This document shows, one piece after another, positions 54,675-64,000 of a DNA stretch of 64,000 nucleotides. Source of the stretch: Torymus aiolomorphi (lineage: Eukaryota > Arthropoda > Insecta > Hymenoptera > Torymidae). A program made the position numbers and the translations under genes. Where the stretch lies: contig CM070877.1 in the NCBI GenBank assembly GCA_036365515.1, forward strand, positions 61,644,975-61,708,974, read 5' to 3'. A model generated the notes under the pieces. The model saw only the letters and a program-made list of their open reading frames with translations. It did no database searches and was not told the DNA's origin. The first letter of the stretch is position 1, and the number at the start of each line of letters is the position of its first letter.

Positions 54675-54759
54675 ATAAATAAATTACAATTTTTTCGTAA
54701 TATATTAGTATTTTATTTTTTTTTTATTTTTTTTCAGTATTTTTTTCTTTGAAAAAAAA

Positions 54760-56330
54760 ATTTTGGAAAATTGTCCAACAATTTTGTTCAAAGTTTACGT
54801 AAAAACGAATTGATATTTTGATTTGAAAGTTTGCAGGGGTGTAGAATGTTATAAAACTTAGGGCAATGTCCTCTTGATTTTACGCAATTTGCAAAAAAAA
54901 ATAATAGATGTTGTTATCATAATTATGTTTATTGCACTTTATGTACTACAGTGTTGATGGTTAAATGGCGTTGGAAGCGCACTCTATATTACTCGTCATG
55001 CGTCGTCTGGTCGGCCGACTTGATCCGTCGATTTTTATCAAATAAAAATGAAATACACCATGTTATACGAAACAAGAGAACATTGCTCTAAATTTGATAG
55101 CCCTTTACCCCCCCCCCCCCCTCCCGCCCACCTCCCCACACAAAGTTTGAAGCCGAAATATTATTTCTCTTTTGCGTAAACTTTGAACGAAATTGGACGA
55201 CCTGGCCGCGCCGTATGCGTATATATATAGGTATATGAGCATATCTCTAGAACTTTTTAATTTCGACGAATCGACAAAGATTTTAAAAATTTGGGGGCAC
55301 ATCCCCGTAATCAATATAATCTGTTTTCTTTAGTTATAAAACATACAAAAAAACTATGGTGACTCATTTTTAAAACTCGTTAATACGTGATGGTGGTTTC
55401 TCAAAATATAAACTATGGAAAAACGTTTTCAACGTATATAAAATATACTTCCATTCAATAATAGTAGCTTTTGACACTCCGAGCACAAAGTGACACTTTT
55501 ATAAGTGTACATTTCAAGCATGCGCACAAATGGCACTTCATACACGGAGTGTCAAAAAAATAATCTTCGATACACGCGATAAAAATGTTTCTCACATGAG
55601 TGTGATTGTCGCGCAAGAGTCATTTTTATCGTACTAGTATCGAAAAATAGAGCCTCAAGTGGCCCATTATTGCACGGCGTGAAATTAGCGCCCAAGTGTA
55701 GCGAGGGTAATAATTCACGTCGTGTAGTGGGCCACTGAAGGCACTAGAGTCGTAACATATTTTATAGCACGTTTACCTAAATCCGCTGCTAGCTACGCTC
55801 GGGCATTACCGCACGGTGCAATAATGGACTGCTTAAGGCACGAATAGGCGTGAAGCGCGGATTTAGGTCACACCATGCTATAAAATGCTCTATCCATATA
55901 AAGATTGATATAGTTATTTTCGATACAAGTGCAAAAAAGTGATTTTATCCCCGTGTGGACGTTTGCGCCCGAGCAAAACGAGGGTAAAATTACTTTCTCA
56001 CTCGTGTATCGAACACAATTTTTTTGACGACGTGTGAAGGGCTTAATTTAGCGCATACTTTTTTATCAGAGCGTACGCGAAAATGAGCTTTGCGCACGGA
56101 GTGTTAAAAAATATAATATTCAATTTAAAAAAAATTTTTTTAAAATATTTTTTAAGGTGTAATTTCAAGAATAATACACTATACGTTGTTCACAAAAAAG
56201 ATTTATTTTTTCTATAAACATTTTATTAATAATGCAAAATATTAATACAAATTTAACGATTTGTAAACTAAAATTTGACGATTCTTTACAACATAAGAAA
56301 TAAACGTTTTTATCAACAAAAAAAATTAAA
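54760..56330. other. Non-coding region with repeat remnants
   Basis: Includes a C-run at about 55107-55122, GAGCGAAGCGAG-like variants at about 55690, 55790 and 55966, and the homologue (55915-56110) of 45390-45600. No gene is recognised. Confidence 0.5.
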
Positions 56331-56336
56331 AAATTT

Positions 56337-57000
56337 TTTAGAGCACACTTACCACACCATATTTTTTCGGTTCTTTGGGGGTTCCAGAATATGAGAAAAT
56401 TAGTGAACACTCATTATCCGTTGCCAAGCTTTTTTGCCGACGAAATCAATTTTTCTTATGGAAATTTAACATGGGAAAAATGGACGAAAAGTAGTCATTA
56501 ATGATTAACCAATAGAAAACGATTAAAGAGACCAAACCAAATTCCACGAAAAAGGGATTAGAGTTGAAGAATAGAGCTTTAATTTGAAATGAGAATCGTT
56601 AAAATCCTCCGATTCTATGCAAAGCTACATGAATTTGAAAATCGTGAAAAATGCAAAAATAAGCGATTTTTTCAAACCCACGTAATTCTTCAAATTTTTC
56701 AAATTCACGTAGCTTTGCACAGAATCGACCGATTTTAAAGATTCTCATCTTAAATTGAAGCTCCGTTCTTTAACTTTAATCGATTTTTTGTAAAATTTGG
56801 TTTGGCCTCTTCAATAGCTTGTTATTGATTCATCATCAATGACTACTTTTCGTCCATTTTTCCCATATCAAAATTTCCAGAAGAAAAATTGATTTCGTCG
56901 GCAAAAAAATCTTGGCAACGGATAATGAGTGTTCACCAATTTTTTCATGTTCTGGGACCCCCAAAGAGCCGATCTGGTGTGGTAGGTGTGCCCGAAATTA
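56337..57000. repeat. Foldback (palindromic) element, 0.66 kb
   Basis: The left half is the approximate reverse complement of the right. CACACTTACCACACCA pairs with TGGTGTGGTAGGTGTG at the ends, and ACGGATAATGAGTGTTCAC and the GTCCATTTTTCCCAT block pair inside. The centre is at about 56665 (GCAAAAATAAGCGATTTTTT). No coding capacity. Confidence 0.85.
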
Positions 57001-57043
57001 TTTTTTCTTTTTATACCCTTTTTTGTCTATTTCGGTAGAATTG

Positions 57044-57050
<7 letters not shown>

Positions 57051-57082
<32 letters not shown>
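57051..57082. repeat. (AT)n microsatellite
   Basis: About 30 bases of AT preceded by CACACACA. Confidence 0.95.
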
Positions 57083-57086
<4 letters not shown>

Positions 57087-58227
57087 AACGGAGTGATAGT
57101 GACTTTACTTATACCAACTAGTGTAGTTCACCATTATTCAGTATCCGATAATCATTAACCAATAAGTGTGCCAGTTAAAATAGTGATTTTTTTGTTTGAG
57201 TTTCTTTTCAGCAACCGAATTTCAACTGCTTATAATTTTTTTTCTATTAGAGGCACACATCCTATTATCGTGTTATTTTATAGATTATGGTGTGTAGAAT
57301 ACGCTACTCTACGATTGACTTGATTAAAAGATTGTTGAAAAAGTTGTAGCAAAAAAGATAAAATCAAGATGAATTTCGAAAATCATGCCATCACTGTTTT
57401 GATACACTTATCTATATGAGCTTTCCTAATTGCTAATATGCTTATCTTCATAGAAAAAAATTATGAACATGATATTATATTCGTTGAAAAAGTTAGAGCA
57501 ACTAGAAGAAAAAAAAATGTTATCATCACATCGGCTTATCGGGTTTTCACAAGTTTTGGTGTTCGGAACAATCGGGTATAGGTTTTAATTGATGAAGACA
57601 CTAGAGTAACTGTCAAAAAATGATATTATCTAATAAATTATTGCCTTAAATTATTAAATTTTTCATTTTGGATGTGTGAAACCATACACCATCATCGAAA
57701 TGAAAAGTTCTAGAGATACGCCCATATGTAATAGGTCCGACTTCGCGGTTAGTGTGGGCAGTGTATGCATATCTGCGTGTGCGCGCATGCGCATGTGCTG
57801 CAGCTCAGCTGCTCAGCTTGTCTGGCTCGTCGTACTTGTTTGCGTAAGCGACACAGCGCCGCGGATGATGCCAGATAAAGGCTGGGCCGAACTTCGCGAA
57901 AATAAGTGAAAAAGTGTCAGTGCGGAGTGAACACGAGAAAGCTGCCTACTACATATAACGTATAATCGCTAAGTACAGTGCTTCGCTTCCTCTCTGGCTC
58001 TCATCCACCATGTCAACCATGTGCGCACGGCAGTCCGGCAGACGGCAGTCATCAATGTTTATCAGCAGTCACTGTGTCTCCTAGATTTCTATGGACCGAT
58101 ATTGATGTTGGTCGAGTTCTCTACTAATTTAGTTGTGGTCTTTTCCTTGAGTAAGTATTATTTCAATAATACTAGCTTCTTTCTAATCTTGCAGGGTTTT
58201 CATCTTTTTTTCACAAGGACATTTTGG
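57083..58227. other. Region without a recognised gene
   Basis: AT-rich to about 57660, then more balanced with a short open frame (57676-57909, plus) lacking any motif. Confidence 0.35.
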
Positions 58228-58714
58228 TAATGGGTCTGAAGTTTGCAACGTTGGAGTACAACGAAATAAAAAAAAAATTCATATTGCTTCACGTTTATAT
58301 TAAACGCCTCTGCTAAACGACCGTCAGATCTCACGGCCAAATAACCATAACACATTTAAAAACACGTAACAACCGTTGTTTTGAGATTCTGACCTGGAAG
58401 GGACTATTATTTCTTTAGTCAAACCTCAATCCTTGTCTATTTTTTTCTTTATTTAAGCGTCAATTCTTCAACTACAGAAAATTGAAGGTTAGGTTTTACC
58501 AATATATAGGTATATACGCTCTCATGAAATCTGACGGTCGTTTAGCAAGAGCCTATATTAAATAATATTAATTTTGCGTGTAGATTTAGTGTTTTATAGT
58601 ATACGTTAACTTTAAAACAAGGGTTTAAATAAAATTTCCATTGTTGAATAACTTTAATCAATCTTAAAAAATTATTTCGTTGCATTCCAACGATGCAAAC
58701 TTCAGACCCATTTT
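58228..58714. repeat. Nested inverted repeats (MITE-like)
   Basis: The outer pair is GGGTCTGAAGTTTGCA at about 58235 and TGCAAACTTCAGACCC at about 58694. The inner pair is TGCTAAACGACCGTCAGAT (58311-58329) and its exact complement (58529-58547). The right outer arm overlaps the first satellite monomer. Confidence 0.75.
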
Positions 58715-61330
58715 TGGTAAACTTTGAGCAAGGGTCAGGTAGTCTTAGTTGGAAATGCAAATGCGCTTTTTCGACTTTCAAGTCCAAAGATCCCTTTCCT
58801 TTTTCTAAAAATATTTTCAGCTTCACACACATCATATCGTGCATGCTGACGGATTATATACCTTGTTTCAGATCTAAATAATCAGCAAGTACGGAGTTAC
58901 AGCAGTTTCTGTGTGTTTTACAGGAAATTTTTAAGAACAAAGTCATTTTCTCCGTGCTGACTGATTCAGTAGATCTGAAACTCATGTGTGTGAACATTCT
59001 GGTAAACTTTGAGAAAGGGTGAGGAGGTTTTAGTCGAAAATGCCCATGTGCCTTTTCGACGTTTCGTTCCAAAGATCCATTTCCATTACCTACAAGTATC
59101 TTAAGCTCTCCATACATAAAGGAATACATGCTGAGGGTCAGTATATCAAGTTTCAGATCTACATAATCAGCAAGTCTGGTGATATTGCAATTTTTGTGCT
59201 TTTTCAGGAAATTTTTAAGAAAGAAAAGTAATTTCCTCCAAACTGGCTGATTTATTTGATCTGAAACTCAATATACAATGCCTCAGCATACATTGCATTG
59301 TGTGTGAATATTCTGGTAAACTTTGAGAAAGGGTTAGGAGGTTTTAGTCGAAAATGCACATGCGGCTTTCCGACTTTTCGTTCCAAAGATCCCTTTCCAT
59401 TCCCTACAAATATCTTAAACTTTCCATACATAATGGAATACATGCTGAGGAACAGTTTATCAAGTTTCAGATCTACATAATTAGCAAGTCTGAAGATATT
59501 GCAATTTTTGTGCTTTTTCAGGAAATTTTTAAGAAAGAAAATTAATTTCCTCCAAACTCGCTGATGGCAGATGGAGTAGATCTGAAACTTAATATACAAT
59601 ACCTCAGCATGCATTGCATTGTGTGTGAACATTTTGGTAAACTTTGAGAAAGGGTGAGGAGGTTTTAGTCGAAAATGCCCATGTACCTTTTCGACTTTTC
59701 GTTCCAAAGATCCATTTCCATTACCTACAAGTATCTTAAGCTCTCCATACATAAAGGAATATATGCTGAGAGACAGTATATCAAGTTTCAGATCTACATA
59801 ATCAGCAAGTCTGGGGATATTGCAATTTTTGTGCTTTTTCAGGAAATTTTTAAGAAAAAAAAGTAATTTCCTCCAAACTGGCTGATTCATTTGATCTGAA
59901 ACTCAATATACAATGCCTCAGCATACATTGCATTGCATGTGAATATTCTGGTAAACTTTGAGAAAGGGGGAGGAGGTTTTAGTCGAAAATGCACATGCGG
60001 CTTTTCGACTTTTCGTTCCAAAGATCCCTTTCCGTTCCCTACCAGTATCTTAAACTTTCCATACATAATGGAATACATGCTGAGGAACAGTATATCAAGT
60101 TTCAGATCTACATAATCAGCAAGTCTGGTGATATTGCAATTTTTGTGCTTTTTCAGGAAATTTTTAAGAAAGAAAAGTAATTTTCTCCAAACTCGCTGAT
60201 GGCAGATGGAGTAGATCTGAATCGTAATATACAATACCTCAGCATGCATTGCATTGTGTGTGAACATTTTGGTAAACTTTGAGAAAGGGTGAGGAGGTTT
60301 TAGTCGAAAATGCCCATGTGCCTTTTCGACGTTTCGTTCCAAAGATCCATTTCCATTACCTACAAGTATCTTAAGCTCGCCATACATAAAGGAATACATG
60401 CTGAGGGACAGTATATCAAGTTTCAGATCTACATAATCAGCAAGTCTGGTGATATTGCAATTTTTGTGCTTTTTCAGGAAATTTTTAAGAAAGAAAAGTA
60501 ATTTCCTCCAAACTGGCTGATTTATTTGATCTGAAACTCAATATACAATGCCTCAGTATACATTGCATTGTGTGTGAATATTCTGGTAAACTTTGAGAAA
60601 GGTTGAGGAGGTTTTAGTCGAAAATGCACATGCGGCTTTTCGACTTTTTGTTCCAAAGATCCCTTTCCATTCCCTACAAGTATCTTAAACTTTTCATACA
60701 TAATGGAATACATGCTGAGGGACAGTTCATCAAGTTTCAGATCTGCATAATTAGCAAGTCTGAAGATATTGCAATTTTTGTGCTTTTTCAGGAAATTTTT
60801 AAGAAAGAAAAGTAATTTCCTCCAAACTCGCTGATGGCAGATGGAGTAGATCTGAAACTTAATATACAATGCCTCAGCATGCATTGCATTGTGTGTGAAC
60901 ATTCTGGTAAACTTTGAGCAAGGGTCAGGTTGTCTTAGTAGGAAATGCACATGCGGCTTTTCGACTTTTGAGCCCAAAGATGCGTTTCCATTCACTAATT
61001 CTATCTTAAAGTTTACACACACTATTCAATAATTGCTGAGGGATTGTATATCAAGTTTCAAATCTAAATAATCAGCAAGTGTAAAGCTATCGCCTTTTCT
61101 GTGTGTTTTTCAGGAAATTTTCAAGAAAAAATGTCTTTTCCTAGACAATGGCTGGTTGAGTAGATCTGAAATTGCATATACAATCCCTCTGTATCTATTG
61201 CATTGGTTGTGGAGATTCTGGTAAACTTTGTAGAAGGGTCAGGTGGTCTTAGTTAAAAATGTACATGCGCTTTTCCGATTTTCAAGTCCAAAGATCCCTT
61301 TCAATTCTCTCAACATATCTTGGTAAATAT
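58700..61330. repeat. Satellite array, about 317-bp monomers in a two-monomer higher-order unit
   Basis: The word GGTAAACTTTG starts at 58716, 59001, 59314, 59636, 59950, 60271, 60585, 60906 and 61219. After the first, the spacings alternate 313-314 and 321-322 bp, giving a higher-order period of about 635 bp. The two monomer types differ at the junction: one has GATGGCAGATGGAGTAGATC, the other TGATTTATTTGATCTG. The monomers have few stops, so open frames of up to 212 codons occur on both strands; none has a motif. Confidence 0.93.
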
Positions 61331-61419
61331 ATAGTGCTATGTATGATCTTATCGACACGCTAACACTATATTAGGAGTAGTTTGCTGTAAGAATGTTTTC
61401 TCGTTTACTTTACAGCTAG

Positions 61420-61950
61420 CACCTATCCTGCAACTATTCCCTTCTTTTTGGCAGGAGCATGGCTTCACTGTACTTCTACCGTTACTAATTTATTCATATT
61501 TTAATTATTCTTTATGTTACCTTGGGTGAAGAGCTCCTGCAGACGACATCGCGTCGTCGTAAACTCCTGCAGCTACCGTTTTTTATTGGGACCATATGCT
61601 GGATTGATTGACATATTTTATGTGGACATTGACAACCTTTGAACTTTTTGAAAAACTTATCTGGTGAGTAGCTTACTGTAAGAAAGTTTATTTGCTTATA
61701 CTTTTCATCTAGCATCTATCCTGCAATAATTTCCTACCCCTTTGACAGGAGTGTGGCTTCTCTGTACTCCCTCCGTTGCCAACTTATTCTTGTTGTAATT
61801 ATGTTGTTGGCCTAGGGCGAAGAGCTCCTGCAGATGACATCACGGCGTCCTAAACACCAACAGTTACCGTTTTTTATTGGGACCAGATGACGGAAACGTG
61901 TATTGTATATGGGCAAAAAGCTCCTGTGGATGAGATCATCTTGAGTTGCT
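61420..61950. repeat. Repeated unit with GAGCTCCTGCAG and hairpin, first cluster
   Basis: Two copies about 291 bp apart contain CTATCCTGCAA, then AGGAG(C/T)(A/G)TGGCTTC, then AAGAGCTCCTGCAG (61529 and 61820), then CCGTTTTTTATTGGGACCA. A degenerate third copy, AAAGCTCCTGTGG, is at about 61916. The sequence after GAGCTCCTGCAG in the first copy forms the hairpin GACGAC-ATCGC-GTCGTC. Confidence 0.8.
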
Positions 61951-62280
61951 GCTTTCACAGTTTCACTACATCATCAGCCGCGTTCAGTTACTGGTCTTTA
62001 TGGTAAGAAGCTACGGTATTTTTAATGAACTGTTACAGAAAGGAAACAAGTTTTAATGATCAAATGTGTGATTTGAAAAAAATGCAGTTTTTAGTTCAAT
62101 AAGGTGATGTAAAATAACTAAAAATATTTTATCTATAAATAAGTGTATTTTTTATTAAATTTTAGCATATTCAAGTTAATAAAAATATTTCTAATGCATT
62201 GTTATAGGAAGAAAACAAGTCTTAACCGTTATTACTGGCATCTCAGTAATTTATAGGCTTGTAGAATACACCAAATAACT

Positions 62281-62350
62281 AACAAGATTAAAGATGACAT
62301 CGTGTACATGGTGCACAGCTTTCCTGGAGAATATGTCTGTGGTGTAAGTA
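62281..62350 (+). other. Possible exon before a GTAAGTATG donor
   Basis: A short segment ends in a strong donor-like GTAAGTATG. It is followed about 460 bp later by an acceptor-like TTCTGTTTACAG (ending about 62805) and a 50-bp segment before GTAAGTAC. The spacing suggests a spliced transcript, possibly non-coding. Confidence 0.25.
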
Positions 62351-62739
62351 TGTTTTTTCTCTTTTAGCTGACTCAACTTTTTTTTAGTATAATGCGTGTT
62401 CACAAATGTCTATTAATACTTTTATTAATTTTGTAATTATACTTGTAGTTTAATTTTTTAATTAAACTTCTAATTTAACTAAATTTTTTAATTTTCATCA
62501 ATTGTTGTAATGTTAATAGTTTAGCAGAGTAAGACATGTATATATGCTTATAGTGCGCAATTAATTCTCCATGGTATTTTTCCTGTCTATTTTTCTATTT
62601 AAACCTTTTTGGGCTTATGATAATTTTACACTTATTCAGAGTTAACGAATGCATGGAATGGATTTTTTACTGCAACTGTTACAATTTTTATATGCATAGT
62701 ACAAAATTATATTAAATTTTATAAAACCAGTATTGTAAG

Positions 62740-62741
<2 letters not shown>

Positions 62742-62777
<36 letters not shown>
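62742..62777. repeat. (AT)n microsatellite
   Basis: About 35 bases of AT repeats. Confidence 0.95.
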
Positions 62778-62782
<5 letters not shown>

Positions 62783-62854
62783 CTAATGATTATTCTGTTT
62801 ACAGATTTGGAAACTACTCTGCAACCAATGGATATTTATGGCATCCAAGTACTC

Positions 62855-63440
62855 GAGTAAGTACTTCACTTCGGATTTGGACTTTATTCTGTAGTATAGC
62901 TGAATCTAGCCTCGAACTCTCCATCTATCTACTCCTCTGTTCCTGCCAGTTCGATACTGCTCTTCTCATACCTGCTGCGTAACACATTATTAATATATTT
63001 TGTTTTGCCCTAGGAGAAGAGCTCCTGCAGAAGGCAACACGTCTTCATATAATTGTTCTTTCCTCGAGGGCGGCCAACACAACTACCACTTCCCAAGGAC
63101 ATCACCTAGGCGAAGATATCGTAGAAGGACGGCAAAGGTTCAATTGAATGTAGTCCGCGCTTCCGCGACAGATTCGTGTAAGTACTTCACTTCGGATTTG
63201 GCCTTTATCTTGTAGTATAGCCGAACCTAGCCTCCAACTTTCCATATGTCTATTCCTATGTTTCTGGCAGTTCGATACTGCTCTCCCCGTCCCCACTCAT
63301 GCTTAATACATTATTAACATTTTTTTGCCCTCGGCGAAGAGCTCCTGCAGAAGACAACACGTCTTCATATACAATTCTACTCTCCTCGAGGGCCTCCATC
63401 GAAACTCACTTCCCCAGGATCACCTAGGCGAACACGATGG
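62855..63440. repeat. Repeated unit with GAGCTCCTGCAG and hairpin, second cluster (period about 321 bp)
   Basis: Two direct copies start with GTAAGTACTTCACTTCGGAT (62856 and 63178). They continue through GAACT(C/T)TCCATCT or its variant, TTTTGCCCT(A/C)GG, then GAGCTCCTGCAGAA (63019 and 63339), then CAACACGTCTTCATAT. The first copy has donor and acceptor words (GTAAGTAC; TTGTTTTGCCCTAG) flanking an exon-like segment of about 160 bp; the second has CG instead of AG at the acceptor. The hairpin is GAAG(G/A)C-AACAC-GTCTTC. Confidence 0.8.
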
Positions 63441-63539
63441 AGAAGTGAAGTATTTGAATATATCCATAGGTGATAGTGTGATAATTTATTCTAAGCAGAA
63501 TTTAGTAAAATATATTATTGATAATCCATTCCTTTAGTT

Positions 63540-64000
63540 TTTTTTTATTTAGTGTAATTATTTTTCATATTAAATTTAAAAAATTTCTATTTTTGTTTTT
63601 TCTTCCTGGCAAAAGAGACCATGTTGATAGAAAGTTTTCTGATTTTCCCTTTTCTTTTCTACGCGTGTCAGGGTATTTGAATCTAAAATAACAACCATTA
63701 TTTACTAAACCAAATTTTTTTCCCAGTACAGTTCTTCAGCGTCGGTTGGAAGTTATAATGGACTCTCAATATAGTCATTATATGACCATCATAAAGCAGG
63801 AGACTTTCAAAAAAATAGGACCAAATTGGGAACGGCAACTTTGAGAAACTCAACAATGGCATTACAGTGGGTAACCTTGAGTGAAGGGCTTCCTGACACA
63901 CACATCTTGGCAGCTTCATCTTTCTGCAGATTATCCATGGAAGTTGATCTAGTCTGTATTTATTTTAATTCACTGTGACCACTTTGTGGGCTCTTCTTTT
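63540..64000. other. Window end without a recognised gene
   Basis: Short open frames on the minus strand (63698-63919) have no motif. Confidence 0.35.

Noticed and set aside
58854..61022. Repeated 60-212 codon frames on both strands
   Set aside because: They come from satellite monomers with few stops. The monomer length alternates 314/321, so one reading frame is not kept, and there is no known domain.
58700..61330. CRISPR-like array
   Set aside because: The repeats are contiguous 317-bp monomers without unique spacers, in eukaryotic DNA.

Overview
The window looks like repeat-dense, intron-bearing animal DNA, most likely from an insect. The reasons are AT-rich DNA with long microsatellites, Jockey-type and CR1-like LINEs, Penelope-like elements, a Polinton/Maverick, foldback elements and a satellite array. 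A parasitoid wasp or other hymenopteran is a guess from the flavour of the Polinton proteins and is not proven. I see no convincing conserved host gene; nearly every recognisable protein belongs to a transposable element or endogenous virus-like element.

Layout. Positions 1-382 hold a foldback element and a heptamer repeat. Positions 1116-2280 are GC-richer and packed with perfect short stem-loops. Positions about 2960-18440 are bounded by inverted repeats of about 1 kb and form a three-layer nest: a degenerate TIR element with a broken ORF of a transposon-associated family, an LTR element (minus strand, 5468-17189) inserted in that ORF, and a nearly full-length Jockey-type LINE (5588-9898) inserted in one LTR with a 12-bp target duplication. 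The LTR element carries a broken gag-like ORF with about ten zinc-knuckle units and no visible polymerase. Then come a tRNA-derived SINE (18.6 kb), a MITE-like element (19.1-20.1 kb), a decayed Ty1/copia element with its 3' LTR (20.8-23.1 kb) and a Penelope fragment (23.5-24.6 kb).

Positions 24699-39496 are a Polinton/Maverick whose ends I could place: matching AGTAGTATACC termini within a TIR of about 47 bp, flanked by an identical 6-bp duplication (AATACA). On the minus strand, in transcription order, it carries protein-primed DNA polymerase B (broken), a conserved unnamed protein, a parvovirus-like phospholipase A2 protein, integrase (broken), penton/minor capsid (broken), a basic core/pVI-like protein, a major capsid-like protein (intact), an unnamed protein, an adenovirus-like protease (frameshifted) and a further unknown ORF. 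A few small plus-strand ORFs sit at its right end. A 5'-truncated Penelope-like element (about 29850-31644) and a piggyBac-like MITE (37005-37682) are inserted in it. No packaging ATPase is visible. Together these genes would make a virus-like element that replicates its own DNA, integrates and builds a capsid, but this copy is decayed.

Positions 39815-44600 are a decayed CR1-like LINE (minus strand). From 44.6 to 64 kb there is no firm gene: segmental duplications, a dispersed CGAGCGAAGCGAG motif, large foldbacks (49.2-50.5 and 56.3-57.0 kb), a diverged repeat family with CA/TG microsatellites (52.5-54.7 kb), a satellite with a two-monomer higher-order period (58.7-61.3 kb), and a repeated hairpin-containing unit with splice-like borders (61.5-63.4 kb).
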